Counted from the first letter of the stretch, positions 29,387 through 38,882 are shown. The stretch: 64,000 nucleotides of DNA from CAWUKT01 sp964352215 (GCA_964352215.1 CAYGRE010000021.1:1-64000); one strand, 5' to 3'. The notes: generated by a model not told the origin, from the letters alone. Program-made: numbers and translations.

Positions 29387-30216
29387 TGTCGGCACCTTTT
29401 ACTTATGCCCGCCAAAGTCCGGGACAGGAATTCCGCCTTACCCTGATTTGCTCCGACGATCCCCAACACACCTATTTACGGTTCTTATTTGACCGGGAGT
29501 TTCCCGGATACAAGTGTATCCTCGAGCCCAACCAGGGCCAGGTACGACATCTCCAAAAGAAAGGCCGGACCCTCGATCTCCTTTACATGCGCTACCACAG
29601 CAAACGGCGTAAACTGACAGGAGACAGCCAGTCCAGAAAAGCCCATTTCTCTTCTCTGGTCCCGGACGGTTACACTCCCTCTGCTCCTGTTTTGGAAGTA
29701 GACACGATCAATTGTCGTGAGGTCTGGGATCAACTTGACTCCTGGAAACCAGAGGTTACCATCTGTGCAGGCACAAAGTACATCGGTAATTCCGCCATCT
29801 CCCGGGCTGGCATCATGCTCAACCTCCACACTGGCTACCTGCCGGATTACAAGGGCAATCAATGCATCTTCTTCACCCTCTACGATGGCGCTTTCGAGAA
29901 GGTGGGAGGAACCATCCACCAATTAAGTGCTGAACTGGATGGAGGGCCAATCCTCAAGCGGGTCTTCCCTCCTATTTATCCTGATGACAGAGAAGAAACG
30001 CTCTATGCGAGGTGCCAGCAATTGATGATGGAGCAGGTGACGGAGTTGATCAAAGACCTTATGGCAGGAGAGGAATGGCATTTCACCCCCCAATCCGGTG
30101 ATGGAACCATGTTCAGGCACCGGGACCGGACTCCGCTCAAGGAAATCCGCTACTGGTTCCGTAAAAAGACCGGCAAAATCAAATTCCCTCAATGGAAGGA
30201 CCGGAAGGGTCAATAA
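29386..30216 (+). CDS. Formyltransferase family protein
   Basis: A 276-residue hydroxymethyl/formyl-transferase. The catalytic N-x-H is N146-L-H148 in LNLHTGYLPDYKGN and the third residue is D185 in ELDGGPIL, as in methionyl-tRNA and ArnA-type formyltransferases. The ATG overlaps the upstream stop (TAATG), which fixes the start; a longer frame from 29278 lies inside the oxidoreductase gene and is Pro/Ser-rich. No tRNA-binding C-terminal domain is present, so the target is more likely an amino sugar or amine than initiator tRNA. A formyl-tetrahydrofolate donor is expected. Confidence 0.85.
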   Translation: MSAPFTYARQSPGQEFRLTLICSDDPQHTYLRFLFDREFPGYKCILEPNQGQVRHLQKKGRTLDLLYMRYHSKRRKLTGDSQSRKAHFSSLVPDGYTPSAPVLEVDTINCREVWDQLDSWKPEVTICAGTKYIGNSAISRAGIMLNLHTGYLPDYKGNQCIFFTLYDGAFEKVGGTIHQLSAELDGGPILKRVFPPIYPDDREETLYARCQQLMMEQVTELIKDLMAGEEWHFTPQSGDGTMFRHRDRTPLKEIRYWFRKKTGKIKFPQWKDRKGQ

Positions 30217-30254
30217 AGTCTATATCTTGAGGTTAAGGTTAGACATCGACCAGC

Positions 30255-31952
30255 ATGAAGGAAAAGCTAAACGGAAATAGGATACAAGTCTGGTTCTATG
30301 CCTGCTGGGTCATTCTGGGTCTGTTACAGGCTTTTTTTACAGATCTGACGGGCGACGAAGCCTATTACTGGAAATACGCGCAGCATCCTGCCTGGGGATA
30401 TTTTGACCATCCCCCGGTCACCGCTTTTGCCATCCGTTTGGGGTATTGGATATTTCCCAATGAATTGGGGGTCCGCTTGATTCCGTTGCTCATGGTAACT
30501 GGAGGGCTTTATTGTCTGGAACGGCTGATTCAACCCAAGCAGACGATCCTCTTCTATGGGCTGGCTGCCGCGGTCGGTATCCTCCACTTCATAGGCTTCA
30601 TGGCCCTTCCCGATGCCCCACTCCTGTTTTTTACTGCACTCTTTCTGCTGCTTTATAAAAAGTACCTGGCGGCGCCATCTTCAGGACTCGCTTTGGGAAT
30701 CGGGCTGGTGGCTGGTATGATGATCTTGTCTAAATACCATGCCTTGCTCATCATTGGGTTACTTATTCTATCCCGTATCAGGTTGCTCAAGGACATCCGC
30801 TTCTGGATGGCCGTTCTGGTATGTGGCTTGGTACTGGTCCCCCACCTGCAATGGCAAATCGCCCATGGTTTTCCCTCCATCAGTTATCACTTGTTCGAGC
30901 GCAGTGTTAAGGCATATACCTTCAGCAATACCTATCAATATATCCTGGCCCAACCATTTGTACTGGGCCCATTTACAGGAATCCTCTTCCTGATTGCCGC
31001 TTACAAGGTCAAGGCTGAAACTACCTTCGGGCGGTCTATGAAGTTCCTCTTTTGGGGAGGGTACCTCTTCTTCTTCCTGATGACCTTCAAAGGCCGTGTG
31101 GAAGCGCACTGGACCTTGTTTTGCCTTTTACCGGGTATGTATTTCGGTTGTCAGTTCCTCGAAAATTCCAGGCGTACCCAAAAGACCATGTCCTTCCTGA
31201 TTCCCATCAGCCTGGTCCTGATCCTCATCGCCCGGATTCCATTGGCGGTGAATATCCTTCCCAAGGACCGAATGGGAAGCGGTATCAGCGCACTCCTCCT
31301 GGACCAACAGCAGTGGGCAGATGATTTTGAAAAAGTCGCCGGGGAAGCCCCGGTTCTCTTCATGAATTCTTATGCAGAAGCATCCTTGTATGAATTCTAT
31401 ACGGGTCACCCCGCCGCTTCCCTCAACAATATATCCGGGCGGAAGAACCAATTTGACATCTGGGGTTATGAGGAGCAATTCATTGGAAAGCGGGTGATGG
31501 TGGTCATCAACTATCCGCATCCCGATGCCCCGCTGATTCCTGGCCTGAACCCTCGTGAACGGCAATACAAATTTATGGATGACTTCCAGACTTATGCCGG
31601 TCTCAAATTGGTGGCCAGAGAATTGGAAGCAGAAGGACAGGTCAGAGAAGCCATGCACGTGGTACTTGAAGTGGAGTCCTCCCCCATTCCTGCCCATTGG
31701 AAAGACCTGGACCAGCTGTTTTCCTGTATGACTTATCAAATCTTTTCAGGGAACCAAATGGTTGCTGATTGGCCTACCCCTATCCAATTCCGGCACGATC
31801 TCCTGACCGAGCAAATAGAGTTTTACATCCTTGCCCCCTCCAAACCGGGGAAATATGGGCTGCATTTCTCCATACAGACCGAGTGGTTGCCGCCGGGGAT
31901 TCACAGCCCCCGTTATGAAATAGTTATCTTACCTTACAACAATGAATTATGA
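30255..31952 (+). CDS. GT39-type (ArnT/PMT-like) membrane glycosyltransferase
   Basis: A 565-residue polytopic membrane protein. TGDEAYYWKYAQHPAWGYFD near 30-50 is the catalytic first loop of ArnT/PMT-type transferases (DE pair), which move sugars from polyprenyl-phosphate carriers to lipids or proteins on the periplasmic face. Residues about 60-350 hold roughly ten further helices, and about 370-565 form a soluble C-terminal domain. It is 38 bp after the formyltransferase gene and overlaps the next start by 11 bp, so it belongs to the same operon. The acceptor is unknown. Confidence 0.87.
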   Translation: MKEKLNGNRIQVWFYACWVILGLLQAFFTDLTGDEAYYWKYAQHPAWGYFDHPPVTAFAIRLGYWIFPNELGVRLIPLLMVTGGLYCLERLIQPKQTILFYGLAAAVGILHFIGFMALPDAPLLFFTALFLLLYKKYLAAPSSGLALGIGLVAGMMILSKYHALLIIGLLILSRIRLLKDIRFWMAVLVCGLVLVPHLQWQIAHGFPSISYHLFERSVKAYTFSNTYQYILAQPFVLGPFTGILFLIAAYKVKAETTFGRSMKFLFWGGYLFFFLMTFKGRVEAHWTLFCLLPGMYFGCQFLENSRRTQKTMSFLIPISLVLILIARIPLAVNILPKDRMGSGISALLLDQQQWADDFEKVAGEAPVLFMNSYAEASLYEFYTGHPAASLNNISGRKNQFDIWGYEEQFIGKRVMVVINYPHPDAPLIPGLNPRERQYKFMDDFQTYAGLKLVARELEAEGQVREAMHVVLEVESSPIPAHWKDLDQLFSCMTYQIFSGNQMVADWPTPIQFRHDLLTEQIEFYILAPSKPGKYGLHFSIQTEWLPPGIHSPRYEIVILPYNNEL

Positions 31953-32811
31953 TACCCTCCTTTCCCAATGGCAGGTCCAGCTGATTGGCAACCATTCCCG
32001 GTTGGTGAATGCCAAGCGCCAGGTCCACCAAGCCATCCAACTGGTTTCCCATGTCAGTCGGAATATTCTTCCCACCCATCCGTGGGACATCTTTGGCAAC
32101 CTGGAATGGAACCGGGAACTGGATATGTTTCTGGGATGGACGGTCCCCGGTCGGTTTGACCTCCGGGCTGGCTTGCGTGTTTCAGATCTCACCCTGCACC
32201 TCTGTACGCCTCAGGGGCGTTCTTTCAAAGAGTTTATCCTGCATGGAAAAACCTACCTAGAAGGATTCAATTGGCTGAAGGAAGAAATTCAGGAATTCGG
32301 CATTGACAGTTCTGCGATGACCACAGATCTTCCCTACGACATCCCCGCTTATCCCCAGGCCAAAGACGCGCCTTTCGATTATTCAGATCAAAAAGCCTTT
32401 GCAGATTTTGCCCGCACCTTTTCCAATGCTGCTCTGATCCTCCATCATGTGGCCGATTTGCACCCGATCTGGCAACACATCAGGACCTGGCCCCACCACT
32501 TTGACATTTCCTCACGGCGCGGGTTCAAAGTCGAAGGAAAACCAGCTCACATGGGAATCGGATATTCTCCGGGAGATGACCACAATTATCCGGAGCCCTA
32601 CTGGCACCTGACTTTTTCGCCCTTTGACCATGTCGACTTGGATAAGCTACCTGAATTGCCCGGAAACCTGAGCTGGCATACTGAACGTTGGCTGGGGGTG
32701 GTTCTCGCATGGAAGGACATTGTTAAGGAAACAACCGCCAAAGGGCAATTGGATCAGGTGTTGACCCTTGTCAATGAGGGGATGGCTTTTTTGGAGGAGG
32801 TTACCTCTTAA
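31942..32811 (+). CDS. Hypothetical protein, last gene of the formyltransferase operon
   Basis: A 289-residue protein without signal peptide or membrane segment. I do not recognise it with confidence; the layout (a beta-rich first half, a helical middle AFADFARTFSNAALILHH and a HFDISSRRGF...YPEPYWH segment) recalls the DUF5996 group, from memory only. Conserved-looking His, Asp and Trp residues (DDHNYPEPYWHLTF) could bind a ligand. Its ATG lies 11 bp inside the GT39 gene, a strong sign of co-translation. Confidence 0.7.
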   Translation: MNYDTLLSQWQVQLIGNHSRLVNAKRQVHQAIQLVSHVSRNILPTHPWDIFGNLEWNRELDMFLGWTVPGRFDLRAGLRVSDLTLHLCTPQGRSFKEFILHGKTYLEGFNWLKEEIQEFGIDSSAMTTDLPYDIPAYPQAKDAPFDYSDQKAFADFARTFSNAALILHHVADLHPIWQHIRTWPHHFDISSRRGFKVEGKPAHMGIGYSPGDDHNYPEPYWHLTFSPFDHVDLDKLPELPGNLSWHTERWLGVVLAWKDIVKETTAKGQLDQVLTLVNEGMAFLEEVTS

Positions 32812-32924
32812 AGCTAGCCTGGATCAGACATAGACAGTAAGCTATTCCTCGAGATCACCGATCAGCAAGGCAAAACCATTTAGGCCATTGGCAGTTTAAT
32901 TCTGAAATCAATCCTCACCTTCAG

Positions 32925-33629
32925 ATGATGAAAATCCTTACAATCGCACTTTTCCTTTCCTTCTCAGTTTCGTTCCTCTCCGCTCAGACTGATGGCGTTT
33001 CTGAAATAATCATACTCGAGAAGAAGCTGAGCCACAACTTCAACCTCGCCATTGCTACCAATGGTTCTGCCGCGGTACTCAGTCCCTCCTATTTTCAGAC
33101 CTGGCATCTCGGCAAAAAGAGGGCCATTCAGTTGAGTTATGGGGTGAGGCATTCTCATTATTTCGGAAAAGACAGACAGCATTTATCCGCCCCTCCTGAG
33201 TTTTATGGAGATGAGGAGGCCACAGATTCAGTCTTTGTCAGCGATCCTAAAATGGGAAATATAGTCCTGTTCATCGGTGCGAGCTACCTGATCAAAAACC
33301 GGGTTGAGCTTGGGTTCAATATAGATGCAGTCGGATATACCTTTGGAGGTGACCGCGATGGAATCTTCACCAGCAGCGGCGTGGAAACTCCTGTGACCGT
33401 CAATCCAGGGTCGATTTCCGCCTTGTTGGTGGGCGCAAATGACATTGGCATGGTCAAAGTAGAGATATTCGCCGGCTACAAGTTCAACCGGAAGTGGTCT
33501 GCACGCCTTGGGATCATGAACCTGTTTACGGAATACCGGACCCCTACGGAAATCCAAGTGGGAAATACCCGGTTCAGGGCCGAGTCCAGAATGCCACATT
33601 TATCTGTCACCTATACACCTGACTTCTAA
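32925..33629 (+). CDS. Probable outer-membrane beta-barrel protein
   Basis: A 234-residue protein with a signal peptide (ATG at 32925 or 32928, cleavage near FLSAQ), followed by alternating beta-strands with aromatic ends (IQLSYGVRHSHYF, VELGFNIDAVGYTF, VEIFAGYKFNRKWSARLG) and a terminal strand PHLSVTYTPDF. These features fit a small eight- to ten-stranded barrel. No closer family was recognised. No terminator follows except the perfect inverted repeat before the next gene. Confidence 0.7.
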   Translation: MMKILTIALFLSFSVSFLSAQTDGVSEIIILEKKLSHNFNLAIATNGSAAVLSPSYFQTWHLGKKRAIQLSYGVRHSHYFGKDRQHLSAPPEFYGDEEATDSVFVSDPKMGNIVLFIGASYLIKNRVELGFNIDAVGYTFGGDRDGIFTSSGVETPVTVNPGSISALLVGANDIGMVKVEIFAGYKFNRKWSARLGIMNLFTEYRTPTEIQVGNTRFRAESRMPHLSVTYTPDF

Positions 33630-33647
33630 GCGGTATTCTAAGTATAT

Positions 33648-33684
33648 TTATGGAATCAAAGATTACCAGATATTGATTCCATAA
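33648..33684. promoter_or_regulatory. Perfect 12-bp inverted repeat before the lipoprotein amine oxidase
   Basis: TTATGGAATCAA and TTGATTCCATAA are exact reverse complements separated by 13 bp, ending 2 bp before the ATG at 33687. No T-tract follows, so an operator or a translation-control hairpin is more likely than a terminator. Confidence 0.55.
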
Positions 33685-33686
33685 GC

Positions 33687-35051
33687 ATGGACAGAAGAGA
33701 ATTCATCAAGCGTACCGCTATGGGAGTTTCGGCTGCCATAGTTATCCCCTCACTCTTTACAGGATGCAAAGAAGACCTCAGTCCAATAACGACGGACAAG
33801 CGGATCGTGATCATCGGGGCAGGGATCGCCGGACTGCGGGCGGCCCACTATTTCCGGCAGCGCGGGGTGGAAGTCACCGTTTTGGAAGCGCAGGACAAGA
33901 TCGGCGGGAGGATCAGAACGAACCGCACCCTCGGAATTCCCTTTGATGAAGGGGCCAGTTGGATACACGGATCTGGACGTAAAAACCCGATCACCGACCT
34001 GGCAGCGGCCGCTGGAGCCACCACCTTCACCACCGACGATGAGAGTGTGGCCGTATTTGATACCAACGGTTCACAATACAGTGAGGACGCCACCGATGAA
34101 GCCGAGAAGGATTTTGAAAAGATCGTCAAGAACCTGTCCGGTTCCAGTGCCCAAAGTTTCTCCGAAGCTTTCTTCGCGGAGAATGGTCAATATGCCGGAG
34201 ACCGCTTTTGGACCTATATGCTTTCGGCCTATTTGGAATTTGATTACGGAGCCGACATAGACCAATTGTCCTCTCAGTATTATGACGACGATGAAGCCTA
34301 CCGTGGAGACGAAGCTCTGATCACCAATGGTTATGACACCATCACCGAATACCTGGCAGATGGGATAAGCATCGAGTTAAATACCAGGGTGGAAGCTATT
34401 GATTATTCCGGTTCAGAAATCATGATTACCACCGACAATGGTGGATTCCTTGCGGATTATGTGCTTGTGGCGGTTCCCCTCGGTGTTCTCAAGCAAAATA
34501 CAATTGCCTTTTCCCCCTCCCTCCCTGCCAGCAAGCAAAATGCCATTGATGGGCTGCAGATGGGCAATGTAAACAAATACCTCTGTATTTGGGATGCTCC
34601 CTTTTGGGACACCAACCTGCAATACATCGGTTATACCCCGGAGGAGAAGGGTAAATTCAACTACTTCCTCAACGTTCGGAAATACAGTGATACCAATGCA
34701 CTGATGACATTTACCTTTGGGGATTATTCGGTGCAGGCTGAGCAAAAAAGCGATGCGGAGATCATGACAGAGATTACCGACCACTTACGAGTGATTTATG
34801 GCAGCAGCGTGCCCGTCCCCACCCAAATGCTGAGAACGCAGTGGAATACCAATATAAATGCTTTTGGTTCCTATTCTTTTGTGGGCAAAGGGGCAAACGC
34901 AACGGCTTATGATGACCTTTCCGGAGAAGTCGACAATAAACTCTTCTTTGCAGGGGAACATACCTCGAAGGATTACCGGGGAACGGTTCACGGGGCATAC
35001 GAAAGTGGTGAAAGGGAAGCCAAGCGGATTGCCGAATTGCTGGAGGCTTAA
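33687..35051 (+). CDS. Flavin monoamine oxidase, Tat-type lipoprotein
   Basis: A 454-residue amine oxidase. The N-terminus reads DRREFIKRTAMG (twin-arginine motif), then a hydrophobic run and the lipobox SLFTGC, with cysteine near residue 27. This predicts export of the folded flavoprotein by Tat and anchoring as a lipoprotein. The FAD site is VIIGAGIAGLRAAHYFRQRG, then IGGRIRTNR and GASWIHG; the C-terminal part has FAGEHTSKDYRGTVHGAYESG, the MAO signature. The substrate is an extracytoplasmic amine of unknown identity. It converges with the desaturase gene (6 bp gap). Confidence 0.9.
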   Translation: MDRREFIKRTAMGVSAAIVIPSLFTGCKEDLSPITTDKRIVIIGAGIAGLRAAHYFRQRGVEVTVLEAQDKIGGRIRTNRTLGIPFDEGASWIHGSGRKNPITDLAAAAGATTFTTDDESVAVFDTNGSQYSEDATDEAEKDFEKIVKNLSGSSAQSFSEAFFAENGQYAGDRFWTYMLSAYLEFDYGADIDQLSSQYYDDDEAYRGDEALITNGYDTITEYLADGISIELNTRVEAIDYSGSEIMITTDNGGFLADYVLVAVPLGVLKQNTIAFSPSLPASKQNAIDGLQMGNVNKYLCIWDAPFWDTNLQYIGYTPEEKGKFNYFLNVRKYSDTNALMTFTFGDYSVQAEQKSDAEIMTEITDHLRVIYGSSVPVPTQMLRTQWNTNINAFGSYSFVGKGANATAYDDLSGEVDNKLFFAGEHTSKDYRGTVHGAYESGEREAKRIAELLEA

Positions 35052-35057
35052 GGTCAC

Positions 35058-36182
35058 CTAAACCGCAACTGGCTGCGGTGGCTGGGGTTGTTTGGCCTCA
35101 ATACGTGGCCCCCGACCCAGATTCCGCAACATCTTGAAGTGATTGAGAATCGCGATTCCGAAGGTTTTCTGGGAATGGTAAGGAATATTGAATTCCTTGG
35201 TCGTCTCCTGGATGATCTTCGACACGCCCGGATAGTGGACATGGCAAATATTGGGAAACAGATGGTGTTCCACCTGATAATTCAAGCCACCGATCAACCA
35301 GGTCAGTACCCGGTTGTTCATAGCGAAATTGGCAGTGGTCTGAAGTTGGTGGACGGCAAAGTCTTCCTCCACGGTGCTCCCTTCGGGCAACATGAATTCA
35401 GTATCAGGGATCACATGTGCTGATTGGAAGATCAGAGTCATGAAGATACCCGCAGCCACGTGCATGGTAAGGAACAAAAGAAGCACCATACCGGGTGAGA
35501 CGGGCATTACCAAAATGGGAAGGACAATATAGACACCGATATAAACGATCTTCCAGAATATGATGCGTGAATAGACCCGGCGAAAATCCTTGCCGGGCTT
35601 GATCAATCCCATCTTTCTGTACTCAAATGGTTTAAAATAGTCTTTTCTGACGACCCAGAGGAGGGTCGAGATACTGTACAACACAATGGCATAGAGGTGC
35701 TGGTAGCGGTGGAACCACTTCAAGGGTTGAAAGGGACTGAATCGGAGCACGTACCGGTATTCTATATCCGCATCTGCACCTTCAATATTGGTGTAGGTAT
35801 GGTGAAGCACGTTGTGCTGGATCTTCCATATCTCAGGAGCGACCCCTAACACAATAGCTGGAATGTCCATCATCCACTTGCCTGAACTCTTGGGAGAGAA
35901 GGAACCGTGCAAGGCATCATGCATAATGCTGGTGCCAATCAGGGTAACTCCGATCCCCATCAAAGTAAAGATTCCAAACAGGGCTAACAAGTTGGTAACC
36001 AGTCCAGAAAGTGCCAGTGCATAAAGTGAAAAGAAACCTCCAAGAATGACCGCGGACTTGATGTACATTTCCCGGTTAGCATTGCGAGGGATCTCATTAT
36101 CCCGAAAATAGGCGTTGACCCTCTTCCTCAAGGTGGTGGAAAAGTCCTGGTGAACGGCTCGGGAGAATTTATATTTGATCAT
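35058..36182 (-). CDS. Membrane fatty acid desaturase
   Basis: A 374-residue di-iron desaturase with the three histidine boxes HDALHG (88-93), HNVLHH (123-128) and QVEHH (303-307), separated by hydrophobic segments at about 45-80 and 200-250. The QVEHH form places it with front-end or acyl-CoA/acyl-lipid desaturases (linoleoyl-CoA desaturase type). There is no fused cytochrome b5 domain. It would introduce double bonds into membrane acyl chains. A near-perfect 24-bp palindrome lies 20 bp upstream of the start and is a likely operator. Confidence 0.92.
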   Translation of the reverse strand: MIKYKFSRAVHQDFSTTLRKRVNAYFRDNEIPRNANREMYIKSAVILGGFFSLYALALSGLVTNLLALFGIFTLMGIGVTLIGTSIMHDALHGSFSPKSSGKWMMDIPAIVLGVAPEIWKIQHNVLHHTYTNIEGADADIEYRYVLRFSPFQPLKWFHRYQHLYAIVLYSISTLLWVVRKDYFKPFEYRKMGLIKPGKDFRRVYSRIIFWKIVYIGVYIVLPILVMPVSPGMVLLLFLTMHVAAGIFMTLIFQSAHVIPDTEFMLPEGSTVEEDFAVHQLQTTANFAMNNRVLTWLIGGLNYQVEHHLFPNICHVHYPGVSKIIQETTKEFNIPYHSQKTFGIAILNHFKMLRNLGRGPRIEAKQPQPPQPVAV

Positions 36183-36201
36183 ATATGCTTCTACTAATTA
36201 T

Positions 36202-36225
36202 AAGAACACACAAGTGTCTGTTCTT
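36202..36225. promoter_or_regulatory. 24-bp palindrome upstream of the desaturase
   Basis: AAGAACA-N10-TGTTCTT with further inner pairing (ACA/TGT), 10 of 12 positions self-complementary. It sits 20 bp from the desaturase start and 137 bp from the histidine kinase start. The size and symmetry fit a TetR-like dimer; the regulator is unknown. Confidence 0.5.
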
Positions 36226-36361
36226 TATCGATCAGCAAATACAAACTTCGCCAATCCTACCCGATAATCCCAAATCCACCAGTGATTATGTATTTTCTTT
36301 TCTGAAATTGCTTCCATCTTACTATGTTGGATTGTCTTAAACGTCATATAAAGCTTCGCAA

Positions 36362-38833
36362 GTGTTGTCAACCCTCACTCTAAGAACTCTTCGTGTTTAC
36401 CGTGTTGTAGGCCTGGTACTTTCTACAATCATTATAGGAATCCCTTTTGTGATCCCACCCGACGATGTGGTGGTGGATCCCTTTTGGTTGCGGATTGTTT
36501 TGGCATCCGTTGTCCTTCTGGTCAGTATTGGCAACTATTTCAGCCCCTTCCTACGACGCTATTTTCTCTATTTCGTAAATGGCTATGCAACCGTTTTGTG
36601 CATCTGGCTGTTGTGGTTGGCCTTCATCAATAACCTCAGACTAGACTTCGCTCCCACTGCGATCGTAGCCATTCTGGCTGCCGGGGTCACCTTCAGAAAT
36701 TCCATTCTCCTCTGGATTTTCACTGGCTCCCTTTTTCTATTGTCGTTTTTCTTCATCCCTTTGAGCACCGACCCGGTTTTCAATCCCTATTACTTCATCA
36801 TGGTCGAACTCATCGGCATGATCGGTCTTTCCGTCCTGATGTCCAGTCTGATCGCAGACCGGGAGAAAATCAGAATGCTTGAGAAGCGACAACGGGTAGT
36901 GACGGTTTCTGCCTTTGAATACAGTGATACTGGGATTTTGGTGATCGATCTGGAGGGAAATATCCTCGAGGTAAACCCAAGATTTCTTGAATTAATGGAA
37001 CTCACCTCATTCAAGGTTGAAGCCCAAGGATCTAAAATGCCCTTGCCTTCCATGCTTGACCTTATAAAGGACAAAGAGAGCTTTCTGGCACTCAGCAAAG
37101 AAGGTGAATTATCCCTTGAAAAGCACCTTTACCAAAAGTTCCAATTGAAGAATGGCCGGTATATGGAACGGTTCAGCAAACCTTTGTTGCTGGAGGGTTC
37201 CCCCATTGGTCGGATCTGGTTCTACCATGACGTGACCAAGCAGGTGCTGGAGCGCATACAAGCCGAACGGAAACGAGAATTGCTGGAAGCAGAAAATGCA
37301 GCGCTGACCGAATTGGCTGCTGCAACCAGCGACCCTGAGTACAACTTGAGCACTGCCGTAAAGCAGATCGCCCAGATCGGAAAGGATTGGCTAAAGGTGG
37401 ACCGTGCTGCAATTTGGATCATCTCTGAGCAAGGTGATCACTGGCAATGTTTTCTGGAAATGAGCAATGATTCCATTCTGGAATTGCCTGATAAAACCAT
37501 TCAATCCTCTGACCTCAGTAAATTTATAGGTCTGGGTTCGGCATCCAGGCTACTCAAAGTAACTGACAAAACACAAATGCATGAGGTTGGAGAACTGCCG
37601 GTGTGTATACCCGAATTGCAAAATACAGCCTTTCTGATTGTTCCGATTCGACCGGCGGGTGTCCTGAGGGGATTCATCCTGGCCCAGGAAAACAAGCCGG
37701 CTCACAATTGGGGAGATGAAGAACTTGGCTTTGCAGCGTCCCTGGGAGATATCGGAGCCATGATCATGGAATCATTAGAGCGGAGACGCAGTGAAAATGC
37801 CTTGAAGAAGTCGCTTGCCCAGAACCGCACCATCGTCAATGCAGTGCCCGACTTGTTGCTGCGCATGGATCAATACGGCCTTCTCATCGACCTGAAAATT
37901 CCCGAGAGCTTTGAATTTCAAAAGATTGTAAGCACCCCTGCCAAAGACCTCTTTGAACTCTTTCCAGATGCCCTTGCTGAGAAGATTCTGGAGAATGCTC
38001 AATTAACAGTTGTCAGCAGAGAAATTGCCCATTTTGAGCAGGAATTAAAGATCGAAGGCCAAACCCAGGATTTTGAGATTCGAATCGCCAGCAGTGGTGA
38101 AATGGAAGCACTGGTGATGATCAGGGATGTTACTTTGCGTAAAACCACCGAACGTCAGCTGATTCAACGCAATTTTGAGCTGGACAGTTTCGTCTACCGT
38201 GCCTCACATGACCTCAAGGCCCCATTGAATTCCCTGATGGGATTGATCGAAATTGTCCGGGAGCAGGAACAGGCTCCCAATATCATCACCTATCTGGACT
38301 TGATGGACCGATCGGTAGTCAAGTTGGATACCTTCATTAAGAATCTGACGGAGTTCTCCCAGATCAACCGAATGCAGTTGAGCAAAGATGAAGTTGATTT
38401 GAAGGAGATGGTCAACGAGATTTTTGAATCCCTTAAATACATGGACGAAGGGAAGAAGATCACCAAAAAGGTCATTCACCCCGGTAAAACAAAATTTATA
38501 GGTGACCGCTTCCACCTCGAAGTCGTCGTCGCCAATTTGATTTCCAATGCGCTGAAGTATCATGACCATCAAAAGGAGGCCCCTTTTGTGGAGGTAGAAG
38601 TTGAATTCGGGTTTCAGATGGTCGAAATTTTAGTGCGGGACAATGGAATTGGCATACCTGCCGAGTTTCAGGATCGTTTATTTGAGCTTTTCTTCAGGGC
38701 CTCCAATCAATCATTCGGGTCGGGCCTGGGCTTGTACATCCTTCGGAATGCAGTGGACAAACTCAATGGTACCATTGAACTGGAATCCAAAGAAGGGGTA
38801 GGCTCTACTTTCAAGGTGACCATCCCGCAATAA
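36362..38833 (+). CDS. Membrane sensor histidine kinase with PAS and GAF domains
   Basis: About 823 residues starting at GTG (no ATG in frame before the first helix). Five or six membrane helices lie in 10-165, a PAS domain at about 185-295 (DTGILVIDLEGNILEVNPRF), a coiled coil near 300-320, a GAF domain at about 325-480, a second PAS-like domain near 500-600, the HisKA H-box SHDLKAPLNSL with H616, and an HATPase domain (NLISNALKYHD, DNGIGIP, GSGLGLYILRNAVDKLNG). No receiver domain is attached and no response regulator gene is adjacent, so the partner is elsewhere. It is divergent from the desaturase, so a role in membrane-state sensing is possible but unproven. Confidence 0.92.
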   Translation: MLSTLTLRTLRVYRVVGLVLSTIIIGIPFVIPPDDVVVDPFWLRIVLASVVLLVSIGNYFSPFLRRYFLYFVNGYATVLCIWLLWLAFINNLRLDFAPTAIVAILAAGVTFRNSILLWIFTGSLFLLSFFFIPLSTDPVFNPYYFIMVELIGMIGLSVLMSSLIADREKIRMLEKRQRVVTVSAFEYSDTGILVIDLEGNILEVNPRFLELMELTSFKVEAQGSKMPLPSMLDLIKDKESFLALSKEGELSLEKHLYQKFQLKNGRYMERFSKPLLLEGSPIGRIWFYHDVTKQVLERIQAERKRELLEAENAALTELAAATSDPEYNLSTAVKQIAQIGKDWLKVDRAAIWIISEQGDHWQCFLEMSNDSILELPDKTIQSSDLSKFIGLGSASRLLKVTDKTQMHEVGELPVCIPELQNTAFLIVPIRPAGVLRGFILAQENKPAHNWGDEELGFAASLGDIGAMIMESLERRRSENALKKSLAQNRTIVNAVPDLLLRMDQYGLLIDLKIPESFEFQKIVSTPAKDLFELFPDALAEKILENAQLTVVSREIAHFEQELKIEGQTQDFEIRIASSGEMEALVMIRDVTLRKTTERQLIQRNFELDSFVYRASHDLKAPLNSLMGLIEIVREQEQAPNIITYLDLMDRSVVKLDTFIKNLTEFSQINRMQLSKDEVDLKEMVNEIFESLKYMDEGKKITKKVIHPGKTKFIGDRFHLEVVVANLISNALKYHDHQKEAPFVEVEVEFGFQMVEILVRDNGIGIPAEFQDRLFELFFRASNQSFGSGLGLYILRNAVDKLNGTIELESKEGVGSTFKVTIPQ

Positions 38834-38874
38834 AAGAACTGACATCGCTCAGGTGGTATTTCCAGAAAAAGCGA

Positions 38875-38882
38875 TAATTTTG
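38875..38882 (+). promoter_or_regulatory. Candidate -7 promoter element of the peroxidase gene
   Basis: TAATTTTG matches TAnnTTTG and ends 13 bp before the ATG at 38896, implying a very short leader. No TTG is seen at the expected spacing. Confidence 0.4.

Noticed and set aside
32812..32924. A short frame ending FLEITDQQGKTI before a stop, like a piece of a T9SS sorting domain
   Set aside because: Only about 20 codons, with stops just upstream; too short to call a gene remnant.
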